Assembly (NCBI RefSeq): GCF_030160655.1
Contig: NZ_BSOT01000005.1
Span: 248,001-312,000, forward strand
From: Agaribacter marinus
Lineage (GTDB): Bacteria; Pseudomonadota; Gammaproteobacteria; Enterobacterales; Alteromonadaceae
DNA: 64,000 nt
Direction: 5' to 3'
The position numbers were made by a program, and so were the translations under genes. This document shows positions 36,734 to 48,648 of the stretch, one piece after another. How positions within the stretch are numbered: the stretch's first letter is position 1; each line of letters begins with the position of its first letter. Under the pieces are notes generated by a model, which was not told the DNA's origin, ran no database searches, and saw only the letters and a program-made list of their open reading frames with translations.

Positions 36734-37579
36734 TTGAAGGAAATAATTTTTCAGCTCAAAGGTAGGAATTTTTCAGGCCTAAGTAATGATAATCAGGGCA
36801 AACCGATTGTTCTGTGTTTGCATGGTTTTTTAGATAACGCGGCTAGCTTTGTACCTTTAGCCCCTTACTTGAGTGATTACCGAATAATCGCAATAGACCT
36901 CATGGGACATGGCAGCTCGTCTCATTACAATGATGGTCACTATTATCAACTTACTGACTATGTATATGATTTATATGAGCTAGTTAAACGTCAACATTGG
37001 CAGAGGATAATACTTATTGGTCATTCCCTTGGTGGCATTGTTGCCAGTATATTTAGTGCTACATTCCCCGAACTCGTCAAATCACTCGTTTGCATAGAAT
37101 CATTTGGTCCACTCAGTGAAAGTGAAAAATCTTCTGCCTTGCAACTTAAAGCAAGTTTTGAATCTAGATTGAAAACATCGAGTTCAACTATTCGACAACC
37201 GCAGTCATTTGACGCCGTAATAAAGGCACGTCAATTGGTGAGTGACATGGCGGTTGAGCATATAGAGTTGATCATGTCACGAAACGTCGCTATCAAGGAA
37301 AATGGGGACATCCAATGGAAAACAGACCGAAAATTACGCACAACGTCACCCCTTCGACTGACAGAAACACAAGCAGCGTTAATATTAGGTGCGATTGAAT
37401 GTGACACTTTAATCATATTAGGTAACAATGGCTATGAAAAATTGCAAGTTGCTCGCGAACGAAGAGCGGCTTATTTTTCAAAACTAACCGTTTCTCAGAG
37501 GCAAGGCGGACACTATGTACATATGGAGTCGCCTAGAGCTGTAGCAACGGATATTCTCACACATTTGGCTAACGGATGA
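36734..37579 (+). CDS. Alpha/beta hydrolase
   Basis: A 281-residue alpha/beta hydrolase. The oxyanion region is VLCLHGFLDNAASF, the nucleophile elbow IGHSLGGIVAS (Ser) near residue 97, and the catalytic His is in GGHYVHMESPRA near the end. The start is TTG 36734, four bases after the slp stop; only a weak ribosome site is seen, so coupling to slp is likely. It is a general hydrolase/esterase whose substrate cannot be told. The Asp of the triad was not pinned down. Confidence 0.85.
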   Translation: MKEIIFQLKGRNFSGLSNDNQGKPIVLCLHGFLDNAASFVPLAPYLSDYRIIAIDLMGHGSSSHYNDGHYYQLTDYVYDLYELVKRQHWQRIILIGHSLGGIVASIFSATFPELVKSLVCIESFGPLSESEKSSALQLKASFESRLKTSSSTIRQPQSFDAVIKARQLVSDMAVEHIELIMSRNVAIKENGDIQWKTDRKLRTTSPLRLTETQAALILGAIECDTLIILGNNGYEKLQVARERRAAYFSKLTVSQRQGGHYVHMESPRAVATDILTHLANG

Positions 37580-37602
37580 TTACGTTGACGGAACTCCCTT
37601 AC

Positions 37603-38280
37603 CTAGTTCTCAAATATAATATGTTGCAATTCATGTAAATGTTTAATGTGGTAGGTCGCTTGTATGTCCTCAGGCTTAGCAATGCCAGGATGTTGCAGCC
37701 AACAAGTGTCTATACCCGCATTATTACCACCAACAATATCACTTGCGATAGTATCTCCAACCATTAGTATTTTACTTTTGTCTGGATTACCCATTAATTC
37801 AAACGCGTGTTCAAAAATGGCAATATGAGGCTTGGCCAAGCCAAACTCTTCTGAAATCACTAACCATTCAAAATGACCCTCAAGTCCAGTGTGTTCGATT
37901 CGCTTGTGTTGCATACGTGACAGACCATTGGTGATGATCCCCAAGCGAGCTTTGCCTTTTAGTTTATCCAAAAGTTCTATTGCGCCAGGTAGCGGCTCAC
38001 AAATTTCTGCCATGGTATCTAAAAATTCATCGTTTACGTCTTGTGCCGCGCGATTAATTTTTGCTGCAAGCGTTCTAAAACGCTCTACCTGTAAGTATTC
38101 TGCGTCTATTTCTTGGTTTTGGTATTGCACCCATAACGCTTTATTGTACGTCTGATATACACCATAATCGTCTTTGCTAAAGTCGACACCGTAATTTTGC
38201 ATTAATCGCTTAATACCAGCGTAATTGTCGAAACTGAATAAGGTTTCGTCTGCATCAAATAGTATAAATTCGTATTTCAT
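37603..38280 (-). CDS. yjjG: HAD family pyrimidine 5'-nucleotidase (YjjG-like)
   Basis: A 225-residue HAD phosphatase. Motif I is LFDADETLFSFD (catalytic Asp pair DxD), motif II is in GIITNGLS, motif III Lys in FGLAKPH, and motif IV MVGDTIASDIVGG. Length and the DADETLF variant match YjjG, which dephosphorylates pyrimidine nucleoside monophosphates. The start is ATG 38280, after CAGGATG, and not the upstream frame opening at 38310. It is convergent with the hydrolase gene. Confidence 0.87.
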   Translation of the reverse strand: MKYEFILFDADETLFSFDNYAGIKRLMQNYGVDFSKDDYGVYQTYNKALWVQYQNQEIDAEYLQVERFRTLAAKINRAAQDVNDEFLDTMAEICEPLPGAIELLDKLKGKARLGIITNGLSRMQHKRIEHTGLEGHFEWLVISEEFGLAKPHIAIFEHAFELMGNPDKSKILMVGDTIASDIVGGNNAGIDTCWLQHPGIAKPEDIQATYHIKHLHELQHIIFEN

Positions 38281-38580
38281 TAAACATCCTGTTTTGCATG
38301 CCCGTAACACGCGCCTAATTGTGTGCTAGGAGTTATACATATATCTTAGTAGCGGTTCATCTTTGTAGCCAAAGAGGAGTTTGGGGCAAATAAATTAAAC
38401 CCAAGTCGATGTCGTGCTTTTTTGCTAACATTGAGAACAAAAGTACAACAAAAAAACTACTTGTTGCATTCTTTGATTTAAATTTTGTAAACAGTCATTT
38501 ACTATTAGATGAATATAACTGGTATGACGTTTAACGACTTGAAGGGTTGGCCAGTTAATTTTGCAAATTAGGTAGCATGC
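38281..38580. other. Gap between yjjG and fadD
   Basis: 300 bases separating divergent genes. It contains the fadD control region with a FadR-like site (38517-38533) and a T/A-rich segment. No gene was seen. Confidence 0.5.
38517..38533 (+). promoter_or_regulatory. Candidate FadR operator upstream of fadD
   Basis: AACTGGTATGACGTTTA lies 48 bp before the fadD start. It matches the left half of the FadR consensus (A-x-C-T-G-G-T-x-x-G-A) and resembles the known E. coli fadD operator. FadR itself is encoded at 45335, so repression of fadD in the absence of long-chain acyl-CoA is expected. Confidence 0.65.
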
Positions 38581-40245
38581 GTGGATAAAATTTGGTTAGC
38601 TGAATATGAAAAGGCGGTAGAGTCGGAAATTAACCCAGATGTTGTTCCGTCACTGGTCGAAATTTTCGAAAAAGCAGTATCGCAATATGCGAACAAGACA
38701 GCTTTTATTAATATGGGGCAAGCCCTTAGCTTTGAAGAACTTGATGTTCTATCAATGCAGTTTGCGGCATACCTGCAAAATTCTGGTTTGAAAAAGGGAG
38801 ACGCTGTCGCCCTTATGATGCCAAACCTACTCCAATATCCAGTTGCATTATTTGGTGTGCTTAGAGCTGGGATGACGGTGGTCAACGTTAACCCGCTTTA
38901 CACAGCGCGGGAGCTAGAACATCAGCTAAATGACGCAAACGTTAATACTATAGTGATTGTTGAAAATTTTGCGTCAACGCTTGAAAAAGTGGTTTCGAAC
39001 ACACCTGTCCAGAATATAGTGTTGACAGCCATCCCGGATCTTCTGCCTGTACCGAAGCGTTGGTTGGTAAATTTTGTAATAAAAAAGATAAAAAAAATGG
39101 TGCCAGACTATTCACTCCAAGGCGCCACCAGATTTAACGATGCATTGAAAATAGGGGAATCAAAAACCTACTCCCGACCTTCGTTAACAGGTTCTGATAT
39201 TGCCTTTTTACAATACACTGGCGGCACAACTGGGTTGAGTAAAGGTGCAATGTTAACTCATCGCAATATGGTCGCTAATTTGGAACAAGTATCTGGCATA
39301 TTTGAAGCAGTAATTGAGCCCGGAGAAGATTTGTCTGTCACGGCTTTACCGCTCTACCATATCTTCGCGCTTACCGCGAATTGCCTGTTATTTTTGAAAT
39401 ACGGATGTTCCAACTTATTGATTACCAATCCGCGTGATATGAAGGCTTTTGTTGCTGAGATTAACAAGTATCCTTTTGCCGTATTAACAGGCGTTAACAC
39501 GCTTTTTAATGGCTTGCTTAACACGCCGGGTTTTGCAAACGTCGATTTTTCTAAATTTAAATTTGGTTTGGGTGGCGGTATGGCAGTTCAGCGTCCGGTT
39601 GCTGAGCGCTGGAAGCAGGTAACAGGTAAAGTTTTAGTTGAAGGTTATGGCCTCACTGAATGCTCGCCAGTTGTTTCAGTAAACCCAATTAAAGACGTTG
39701 AATACAAAGGCTCAATTGGTATTCCTCTGCCTTCAACAGACATTAAAATAATGTCAGAGGACGATGTTGAGTTAGGTATCGAAGAGGCGGGAGAGTTATA
39801 TATTCGTGGCCCCCAAGTCATGGCAGGATACCTTGGAAGGCCTGACGCAACGGAAGAAATTTTGGATAAAGGTTGGCTGGCAACAGGCGACATTGCAAAA
39901 ATCGATAAAGACGGTTATCTATACATTGTTGACCGGAAAAAAGACATGATTTTAGTCTCAGGTTTTAACGTTTTTCCTAATGAAATTGAAGAAGTAGCGG
40001 CAATGCATGAAGGTATTTTGGAAGCGGCGGCTGTTGGTATACCTAATGATGCGAGTGGAGAAGTAGTAAAGCTATTTGTGGTTAAACGAAATCAAGCGTT
40101 GTCTGAAGATGACATTATCAAGCATTGTAAGTCTTTGTTGACTGGTTACAAGGTACCTAAAATTGTTGAATTTAGAACGGAATTACCGAAAACGAATGTC
40201 GGTAAAATATTGCGGCGAGAATTAAGGGAAGATACGAATAAGTGA
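38581..40245 (+). CDS. fadD: Long-chain fatty acid-CoA ligase
   Basis: A 554-residue AMP-forming acyl-CoA synthetase. The start is GTG 38581 ([20 protein letters not shown] aligns with E. coli FadD), with AGGT upstream. ATP/AMP motif [13 protein letters not shown] is near residue 213, the second motif GYGLTECSP near 355, and the fatty-acyl signature [16 protein letters not shown] near 435. [15 protein letters not shown] carries the C-terminal catalytic Lys. It activates fatty acids at the inner membrane for beta-oxidation. rnd overlaps its stop, as in E. coli. Confidence 0.97.
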   Translation: MDKIWLAEYEKAVESEINPDVVPSLVEIFEKAVSQYANKTAFINMGQALSFEELDVLSMQFAAYLQNSGLKKGDAVALMMPNLLQYPVALFGVLRAGMTVVNVNPLYTARELEHQLNDANVNTIVIVENFASTLEKVVSNTPVQNIVLTAIPDLLPVPKRWLVNFVIKKIKKMVPDYSLQGATRFNDALKIGESKTYSRPSLTGSDIAFLQYTGGTTGLSKGAMLTHRNMVANLEQVSGIFEAVIEPGEDLSVTALPLYHIFALTANCLLFLKYGCSNLLITNPRDMKAFVAEINKYPFAVLTGVNTLFNGLLNTPGFANVDFSKFKFGLGGGMAVQRPVAERWKQVTGKVLVEGYGLTECSPVVSVNPIKDVEYKGSIGIPLPSTDIKIMSEDDVELGIEEAGELYIRGPQVMAGYLGRPDATEEILDKGWLATGDIAKIDKDGYLYIVDRKKDMILVSGFNVFPNEIEEVAAMHEGILEAAAVGIPNDASGEVVKLFVVKRNQALSEDDIIKHCKSLLTGYKVPKIVEFRTELPKTNVGKILRRELREDTNK

Positions 40246-41438
40246 TAAACCTTAATTTTCAGAAATTACATGAAACCTTCATTTATATAGAGACCAACGA
40301 AGCATTGGCTGCGTTATGCAAGAAATGCTTAACGTTGCCCTACATAACACTTGATACAGAATTTGTTAGAACGAAAACGCTATACCCTTTACTTGGTTTA
40401 GTACAGATATTCGATGGCAAAGCTGTTTATTTAATAGATCCGGTGAAGATTACTGACATTGCACCGTTGGCAAAACTGCTAACGGATGAAAGTACTTTGA
40501 AAGTGTTACATTCCTGTTCGGAAGACCTTGATGCACTCAAACACAATGTGGGCGAGTATCCTTCGCCACTTTTTGATACTCAAGTGGCTGCTGGCTTTTT
40601 AGATATGGGCAATAGTATTGGTTACGCAAATTTAGTTGAAAATATCTGCGATGTAACTTTAGATAAAACGGAGTCTAGAACCGATTGGTTGGCACGTCCA
40701 TTGAGACAAGAGCAGCTGATGTATGCAGCGGCAGATGTGACGTATTTGCATATTGTTTATGCGGAGTTGTTCAACGCAGTTGAAGAAAAACAACTGACAA
40801 AGGCGGTTTTGTTAGAAGCTCAAAATATGACAGACAAAAAGCAATATGCGATACCTAGTGATTATGCGTACATGACAATTGGTAACAATTGGAAGTTAGC
40901 GCCTAAAAACTTACTTGCTTTAAAACTGTTGGCTAAATGGCGGGTAGAGACGGCACAAGACAATAATACGTCCATAAACTTTGTACTCCGAGAGAGTTGC
41001 ATGTTAGATATTGCGGCTAGGTTACCTCGAAATCTCAGCTTACTTGGAAAAGTGCATGGCATTTCTCCAAAGCAGAACAGACTTTATGGTAAAGTTATTC
41101 TAAGTATTGTTGATGATGTGGAAAACGCAACGCAAGACGAATATCCACCGAGAATTGAACGCCTGATTGATTTTCCTAAATACAAAAAAGCCGTTAGCGA
41201 CATTAAGGCTAGGATCTGCACACTGGCAGAATCGGCGGGAATACCGGAGCCGGTAATTGCATCAAAGAAGCAGATTAACGATTTATTAAAATGGTGTTGG
41301 TTTACATTCTGTGATTTTGATGTGCGCGAGTTACGACCCGACTTACTTTCAGGGTGGCGCAGAGAGCTTTTGCTCGACGATTTAGCCTCTCTATTTGATG
41401 ACAATGAAGGAGAGTATAATGCTGTGCGCAGTTTATAA
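40242..41438 (+). CDS. rnd: Ribonuclease D
   Basis: A 398-residue 3'-5' exoribonuclease acting on tRNA precursors. The DEDD exonuclease site is [20 protein letters not shown] (D, E) near residue 36, [11 protein letters not shown] (D), and [13 protein letters not shown] (Y/D) near 165. The HRDC domain lies around 210-290. GTG 40242 overlaps the fadD TGA by 4 bp, and the family start follows soon after. E. coli Rnd is 375 residues. Confidence 0.93.
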   Translation: MINLNFQKLHETFIYIETNEALAALCKKCLTLPYITLDTEFVRTKTLYPLLGLVQIFDGKAVYLIDPVKITDIAPLAKLLTDESTLKVLHSCSEDLDALKHNVGEYPSPLFDTQVAAGFLDMGNSIGYANLVENICDVTLDKTESRTDWLARPLRQEQLMYAAADVTYLHIVYAELFNAVEEKQLTKAVLLEAQNMTDKKQYAIPSDYAYMTIGNNWKLAPKNLLALKLLAKWRVETAQDNNTSINFVLRESCMLDIAARLPRNLSLLGKVHGISPKQNRLYGKVILSIVDDVENATQDEYPPRIERLIDFPKYKKAVSDIKARICTLAESAGIPEPVIASKKQINDLLKWCWFTFCDFDVRELRPDLLSGWRRELLLDDLASLFDDNEGEYNAVRSL

Positions 41439-41715
41439 GTCACTTAAAAAAGCAGATACTTTTCTTTATGTAGAAAAAAGAGATGATTTTTCAAAGGTGC
41501 CAAAAGGCTTGTTGGAAACCTTTGGGACACCTATCTTTGTTATTCTAATTAATACCGAGAAAAAGACTTCCGTTGCCGGGTTGGCTCAGTCAGATTTTAT
41601 TCGGAAATTTGAAGAAAACAAATTTTATCTCCAGTTGCCACCAAAAATAGAAGATTTAATGGAAGCTCATCGCTTGGCAAATGGTTTAGATAAAGTGCCT
41701 GACGTTAAATTTTAA
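41419..41715 (+). CDS. ycgL: YcgL domain protein
   Basis: A 98-residue cytoplasmic protein of the YcgL family (function unknown). It starts [20 protein letters not shown], followed by FSKVPKGLLETFG, which is diagnostic. ATG 41419 has AAGGAGAG just upstream, and the gene overlaps the end of rnd by 20 bp. The open frame back to 41395 lies inside rnd. Confidence 0.92.
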   Translation: MLCAVYKSLKKADTFLYVEKRDDFSKVPKGLLETFGTPIFVILINTEKKTSVAGLAQSDFIRKFEENKFYLQLPPKIEDLMEAHRLANGLDKVPDVKF

Positions 41716-41742
41716 GGTAAACGCGCCAAAATGGAGAAGAGC

Positions 41743-42420
41743 ATGAATCAATATCAACATAAAGACATAGAGGGTAATACAATTAATTTGCCCGTTGGTA
41801 AAGTCCTTTGTGTCGGTAGGAACTATATGGACCATATCGTTGAGATGGGAGGCAGTGAGGGCACGTCACCTCAAAAAGGTGCGCCAGTATTATTTATGAA
41901 ACCGCCAAGTGCACTTTGTCATTTTTCTGAAAACCTAAATATTCCTACTGATCGCGGTGAATGTCACAATGAACTTGAAGTTGCTTTCTTAATTGGAAAA
42001 CCGCTACGAAACGCATCACACGAAGAATGCAGAGCCGCCCTTTATGCCGTTGCACTTGGTTTAGACTTAACTTTGCGTGATTTACAAAATACGCTTAAAG
42101 ATGCTGGTTTGCCGTGGGAACGCTGTAAGTCTTTTGACGATAGCTGTCCCGTCAGTGCGTTCTCATTCTTGTCAGATGCTCATGCAATAGATTATACCTT
42201 CCAGTTAACCATTAATAATGAGCTTCGTCAGGATGGCAATACAGATTTCATGTTGTGGCCGACAATTGAACTGCTTGTTACAGCAACAAAAGAATTTACC
42301 TTATTGCCTGGCGACATTGTTATGACAGGCACCCCAAAAGGGGTCGGGCCGCTGTTTTCTGGCGATAAAATTGAAGCGAATTTGGATGGTATACTCAATG
42401 TCAGTACAAAGGTCAATTAG
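41743..42420 (+). CDS. ycgM: Fumarylacetoacetate hydrolase family protein YcgM
   Basis: A 225-residue enzyme of the FAH superfamily. VLCVGRNYMDHIVEMG is the usual entry. Metal ligands are the Glu pair in NELEVAFLIGKPL and the Asp in LGLDLTLRDLQ. The end carries PGDIVMTGTPKGVGPL. Members act as acylpyruvate hydrolases or oxaloacetate decarboxylases; which one applies here is not decidable. ATG 41743 is chosen over 41731, because GGAGAAG lies right before it. Confidence 0.9.
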   Translation: MNQYQHKDIEGNTINLPVGKVLCVGRNYMDHIVEMGGSEGTSPQKGAPVLFMKPPSALCHFSENLNIPTDRGECHNELEVAFLIGKPLRNASHEECRAALYAVALGLDLTLRDLQNTLKDAGLPWERCKSFDDSCPVSAFSFLSDAHAIDYTFQLTINNELRQDGNTDFMLWPTIELLVTATKEFTLLPGDIVMTGTPKGVGPLFSGDKIEANLDGILNVSTKVN

Positions 42421-42449
42421 CCTGTTTAATCAAAGCGTGAACATGTAAC

Positions 42450-42980
42450 GTGGCAAAACACACAAGCCCTTATACTCCTTCGTTGATCGCGTCTAAATTT
42501 TGGGAAGACACGGCGTTGGACGATATGAATCGCGAGCAATGGGAAGCCATATGTGATGGTTGCGCAAAATGTTGTTTACACAAATTTATCGAAGATGACG
42601 ACGTAGACGATTTTACGCCCACAGATCAACCTGCAGATGATGGGCATCTTCATTACACCAACATTGCGTGTTATCTGCTCAATGACAAACAGTGTGCTTG
42701 TACTGCTTATCTACGACGCTCAGAACTGGTGCCTGATTGTGTGACCTTAACAAAGGAAAATTTGGATAAAATATTCTTTATGCCGCCGTCATGTAGCTAT
42801 CGGCGTTTGCACGAAGGTAAAGGTCTCGCAAGCTGGCATCCGCTGCTCAACAAAGGTAAAAAAAGTAAAATGCACTTAGATGGTATAAGCGTACGTAACC
42901 GAACCTTAAATGAAAACGATGTTAATATTGCCGATTTCGAAGACTATATCGTTACTTGGCCACTTGACGAAATCGAATAA
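42450..42980 (+). CDS. ycgN: UPF0260 family protein YcgN
   Basis: A 176-residue member of the YkgJ-type zinc/iron-cluster proteins. The cysteine motif CDGCAKCCLHKF is near residue 35, with more Cys in NIACYLLNDKQCACTAYLRR and SCSYRRL. It matches E. coli YcgN along its length (LASWHPLL, ISVRN) with a slightly longer acidic insert (IEDDDVDDFTPTDQ). The start is GTG 42450. Function unknown. The last 29 bp overlap the convergent dsbB. Confidence 0.92.
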   Translation: MAKHTSPYTPSLIASKFWEDTALDDMNREQWEAICDGCAKCCLHKFIEDDDVDDFTPTDQPADDGHLHYTNIACYLLNDKQCACTAYLRRSELVPDCVTLTKENLDKIFFMPPSCSYRRLHEGKGLASWHPLLNKGKKSKMHLDGISVRNRTLNENDVNIADFEDYIVTWPLDEIE

Positions 42981-43473
42981 TATAACTTATTGCCACTGCA
43001 CTTGCCGTCAGGGCAAATCCGCTAAAAATGATACGCATCCATTCTGCCATTCCCATATTTAAAAACTGCCAACGATTGTCATTGCATTCGCCTGTGGCGT
43101 CGAATATCGCAGGTAGCCAGTTGTGTAGAGGCATAAATGACGGGAAGTTAGGCTCGATGGGGCAGGGTGGCATGAAAAAGCCCTCGAAAAAGATGAGTTC
43201 TACATGGCTATTGGCGACATAAAGCCCCCAAACAGACGCTGCTAACCAAACTGTAATACTAAGCAGACGCGTAACAATATGCATGTAAATGAGCGGCAAT
43301 CCTGCGCTCAATGCTAAGGTAACCATAGCGGTGCGCTGATATATGCATTTGACGCAGGGCGAATGCCCTAACGCATGTTGAAAGTATAGGGCACTTGCCA
43401 CTAGTAACGAAGAACAAGTAAACAGAAGCCACCAAGGGAGTTTTGTTTTACTCCAATCAACAAGCCAAAACAT
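42952..43473 (-). CDS. dsbB: Disulfide bond formation protein B
   Basis: A 173-residue inner-membrane protein with four helices that re-oxidises DsbA using quinone. Both essential Cys pairs are present: PCVKCIYQR (CxxC) after helix 1, and the periplasmic loop pair in MPPCPIEPN and TGECNDNRW. Its tail overlaps ycgN, and nhaB lies upstream on the same strand, as in E. coli. Confidence 0.95.
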   Translation of the reverse strand: MFWLVDWSKTKLPWWLLFTCSSLLVASALYFQHALGHSPCVKCIYQRTAMVTLALSAGLPLIYMHIVTRLLSITVWLAASVWGLYVANSHVELIFFEGFFMPPCPIEPNFPSFMPLHNWLPAIFDATGECNDNRWQFLNMGMAEWMRIIFSGFALTASAVAISYIIRFRQVAK

Positions 43474-43569
43474 ATCACATCCAATTAAGAATAAGTGCCC
43501 GCTAATTTACGGTATTGATTAAGAAAATCAAGCGAACACTTATTAACATAATATTTCAAACAAACATTT

Positions 43570-45159
43570 TTAGTGAGATGGCGATTCTATTTCATGTCCA
43601 TCAGCGCCAGCGACATGGTGTTCAATCAGATGATACTGATACAGCATATCTGTCATCTCATACAAACTAAAGTAAGTCATAAGCAAGCCGACAATCGTTA
43701 GTACGATGGTATACGGCAAGGCCATGAATACCATTCTGCCATAAGATAAACGCAATAGCGGCGCAATTGCAGACGTCAGCATAAACAAAAATGCGGCTTG
43801 TCCATTAGGCGTTGCAACACTGGGCAAATTTGTACCGGTATTAATTGCTACCGCTAGCAAGTCGAATTCATCACGGGTTATTTCACCTTTTTCTAGCGCG
43901 GCTGCGACTTCAGTGATGTATACTGAGCCCACAAATACGTTATCACTTACCATTGACAGTACACCATTCGCTAGGTAGAACAGCACTAATTGCGTTTCAC
44001 CTTCATACGTCAACACGTATTCAATCACCGGTTGAAACAAGCCTTGATCAATGATTACGGCAACGATTCCAAAGAAAACGCACAATAATGCAGTGAAAGG
44101 GAGGGCTTCCTCAAACGCTTTACCTAGTGCGTGTTCTTCGATAATTCCACTCATTGACGTGGCCAATACTATTATGCTCAAGCCAATAAGACCAACGGAG
44201 GCAAAATGTCCCGCTAATGCTATTACTAACCAAACGCCAATAAGTGCTTGAACCACCAATCGAGCATTGTCGCGAGGTGTTCTTTCGGTATCCATATGGG
44301 CGTCGTAGTCGCGTAATATTTCTCTTACCGCAGCTGGCATTTTAGCACCATATCCAAACCATCCCGCTTTTTCTATCAACAAACAAGTCGCTAAACCAGC
44401 AATAAATACGGGAATAGTGATCGGTGACATACGGATAAAGAACTCAAAGAATCCCCAGTCAGCTTTGTCGGCTATGATCAAGTTTTGTGGTTCACCCACC
44501 ATTGTCATAACGCCACCTAACGCGGTGCCGATAGCTGAGTGCATCATTAAGTTACGTAAAAACGCGCGGAAGTTCTCTAAGTCATCTTTTTTGGGGTATG
44601 ACACATCGCTATCTGCAGTGTGATCATGCTCGCTATGAAATTCTTTACCTGATGCAACCTTGTGATAAATCGAATAAAAACCTAAGCCTACCGCAATGAT
44701 TACCGCTACCACGGTTAAAGCATCTAAGAACGCGGATAAAATCGCTGAGGCAAAAATAAAGGACAAGGATAAGATGGCTTTATTACGTACTTTAACGACA
44801 AGTTTCGTAAATAAAAACATCAGTAAGTCTTTCATGAAATAAATACCGGCGACCATAAAGACCAGCAACAATAGGACTTCGAGGTTCGTTTTTATTTCAT
44901 ATAGCATGTGTTCTGGGCTTGTCATACCTATGAACAGCGCTTCTATTAAAAGTAATCCCCCCGGTTGCAATGGGTAACATTTAAGTGCCATCGCCAAGGT
45001 AAAGATAAACTGAATAACTAATGCCCAGCCGGCTATATATGGGTTTAGCATAAACAGAAAAGGGTTAATCATTAGAAAAACAATGATGGTTTGTTTGTAC
45101 CAATTGGGCGCTGGCCCAAGGAAATTGCGATAGACAGCGACGAGTGGACTTGTGTGCAT
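43570..45159 (-). CDS. nhaB: Na+/H+ antiporter NhaB
   Basis: A 529-residue membrane antiporter with about twelve helices. The start is ATG 45159 ([20 protein letters not shown]), which matches the E. coli N-terminus; the frame stays open to 45297, but that part is not family-like. Diagnostic stretches are [49 protein letters not shown] and [20 protein letters not shown]. Na+ export fits a marine organism. It is divergent from fadR. Confidence 0.96.
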   Translation of the reverse strand: MHTSPLVAVYRNFLGPAPNWYKQTIIVFLMINPFLFMLNPYIAGWALVIQFIFTLAMALKCYPLQPGGLLLIEALFIGMTSPEHMLYEIKTNLEVLLLLVFMVAGIYFMKDLLMFLFTKLVVKVRNKAILSLSFIFASAILSAFLDALTVVAVIIAVGLGFYSIYHKVASGKEFHSEHDHTADSDVSYPKKDDLENFRAFLRNLMMHSAIGTALGGVMTMVGEPQNLIIADKADWGFFEFFIRMSPITIPVFIAGLATCLLIEKAGWFGYGAKMPAAVREILRDYDAHMDTERTPRDNARLVVQALIGVWLVIALAGHFASVGLIGLSIIVLATSMSGIIEEHALGKAFEEALPFTALLCVFFGIVAVIIDQGLFQPVIEYVLTYEGETQLVLFYLANGVLSMVSDNVFVGSVYITEVAAALEKGEITRDEFDLLAVAINTGTNLPSVATPNGQAAFLFMLTSAIAPLLRLSYGRMVFMALPYTIVLTIVGLLMTYFSLYEMTDMLYQYHLIEHHVAGADGHEIESPSH

Positions 45160-45286
45160 AGTTAGTTGACCAATGTAATATATAAAAAACGAGTGTATTT
45201 TAAAGAAGTTATCGTCATTGTCAGTTAAATATTGACTATTTATCATAAAAAACCGAATTAACGATTCTTCTTCCTTATTGTTATGC

Positions 45287-45303
45287 ATCTGGTACAATCA
45301 GTT
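45287..45303 (+). promoter_or_regulatory. Candidate FadR operator upstream of fadR
   Basis: ATCTGGTACAATCAGTT lies 31 bp before the fadR ATG. It agrees at 14 of 17 positions with the E. coli fadBA operator as I remember it (ATCTGGTACGACCAGAT) and is near-palindromic. Self-control of fadR, and possibly control of nhaB on the other side, is inferred. Confidence 0.6.
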
Positions 45304-45334
45304 AACATTCAGTTAATAGTCACATGAAACGAGT

Positions 45335-46045
45335 ATGATTTATAAGTCTCAAAGCCCAGCAGGATTCGCCGAGGAGTACATTGTCGAGTCTATTTGGAGC
45401 GGTCGATTTCCGCCCGGTACAATCTTACCTGCTGAGCGCGAACTATCAGAGTTAATCGGTGTGACAAGGACGACACTCAGAGAAGTATTGCAGCGTTTAG
45501 CGCGTGACGGTTGGTTAACAATACAACACGGCAAACCAACAAAAGTAAATAATTACTGGGAAACCTGCGGGCTTAATATCCTAGAAACGTTGGCAAGATT
45601 AGATCAGGAAGGACAACCCCAATTGTTGGACAATCTTCTGTCAGCCAGAACCAACCTGAGTGCCGTCTTTATTCGTGGCGCATTTCGTCAAAACCCAGAT
45701 GAGTGCCGTAAGATTATTGAACGTCATAAAGACGTAAGCGACGAAGGCGAAGCGTTTTCTCACAATGATTATCAAATGCATCATGATTTAGCATTTGCAT
45801 CTAATAACCCCGTTTATGTGCTGATGATGAATGGTTTTAGAACCATATATGCGCGTATTGGTAGCCAATTCTTCTCAAGCGAAAGTGCGCGATTGGTTGC
45901 TAGGAATTATTATCAAAACTTACTCGATGTATTAGATTCTGGCGAATCTGATCGGGTAGTTGGCGTGGTGCGTAAATATGGTGTTGAAAGTGGCAAAATT
46001 TGGCAAGAATTTAGACAGTCTATGCCAAAGAATTTAGTCGACTGA
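45335..46045 (+). CDS. fadR: Fatty acid metabolism regulator FadR
   Basis: A 236-residue GntR-family regulator, full length. The N-terminal winged helix includes [40 protein letters not shown] and [19 protein letters not shown], all FadR-specific. The acyl-CoA-binding domain follows. FadR represses fad genes and activates fabA/fabB when no acyl-CoA is present. fadD, fadH and fabB are all in this window. It is divergent from nhaB. Confidence 0.96.
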   Translation: MIYKSQSPAGFAEEYIVESIWSGRFPPGTILPAERELSELIGVTRTTLREVLQRLARDGWLTIQHGKPTKVNNYWETCGLNILETLARLDQEGQPQLLDNLLSARTNLSAVFIRGAFRQNPDECRKIIERHKDVSDEGEAFSHNDYQMHHDLAFASNNPVYVLMMNGFRTIYARIGSQFFSSESARLVARNYYQNLLDVLDSGESDRVVGVVRKYGVESGKIWQEFRQSMPKNLVD

Positions 46046-46150
46046 TCATTCTTCAAATCAACCTAGGTGTAAGTCGCAGTCAAAATACGAACGCTCGAAG
46101 ATAAGGATTTCGTCTTCACTTACGTGCGTTAATATAGTCCTAAGTAATAA

Positions 46151-48193
<2,043 letters not shown>

Positions 48194-48425
48194 ATACGAA
48201 CGAATAATACATATTTGTGCATGTTAAAATTATCGTTGACTTATTTACTGATTAACGTAGTCTTAAATGCATTAAGGCGTGAATTGTTTTATATTCAAAT
48301 TCTTGCAATTACATTGAAAGTTTAGGACAGTGTGTTGTAAAACGCACGATGCATAATTAACTAATACATAAATAAGTAATACATAAATAGAATGATTAAT
48401 AATAACCTCCATTACCCAGTAAACA

Positions 48426-48458
48426 TTAGCCGAATGACGCGTGTCATTCGTTGGCTAA
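48426..48458. repeat. Bulged long hairpin
   Basis: TTAGCC then GAATGAC (48426-48438) pair with GTCATTC (48443-48449) and GGCTAA (48453-48458). The loop is GCGT and there is a 3-base bulge on the right. It lies between fadH and the terminator at 48497. There is no T-tract, so it is probably a folded element of a transcript. Confidence 0.6.
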
Positions 48459-48496
48459 CATATGCTGTGGCGTAATGTAGATAGGTAAATCACCTC

Positions 48497-48526
48497 AAAA
48501 GCCGCAGCAACTAGACTGCGGCTTTT
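48497..48526. terminator. Rho-independent terminator downstream of fadH
   Basis: AAAAGCCGCAG and CTGCGGCTTTT (48497-48507 and 48516-48526) form an 11-bp stem with an 8-base loop, with A and T runs built in. It could work on either strand. Confidence 0.9.
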
Positions 48527-48648
48527 ATCTTTTTAACTCCCATAAATTAAGCCTCAGACTAGCAATGACGCCAGTTGTCGTGATTTTCTATGTGTCCGTT
48601 TCGTAGTACGAAAACAAATTTGCAACCACGAGGAAAAGGAGTAACAAA

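Larger units (their letters stand above)
48194..48648. other. 455-bp gap with strong hairpins and possible small RNA
   Basis: No protein gene. It holds a repeated AATACATAAATA (two copies near 48363 and 48379), a bulged 13-bp hairpin at 48426-48458 and a classic terminator at 48497-48526. The terminator is 300 bp after the fadH stop, so it may end a small RNA as well as fadH. Confidence 0.45.
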
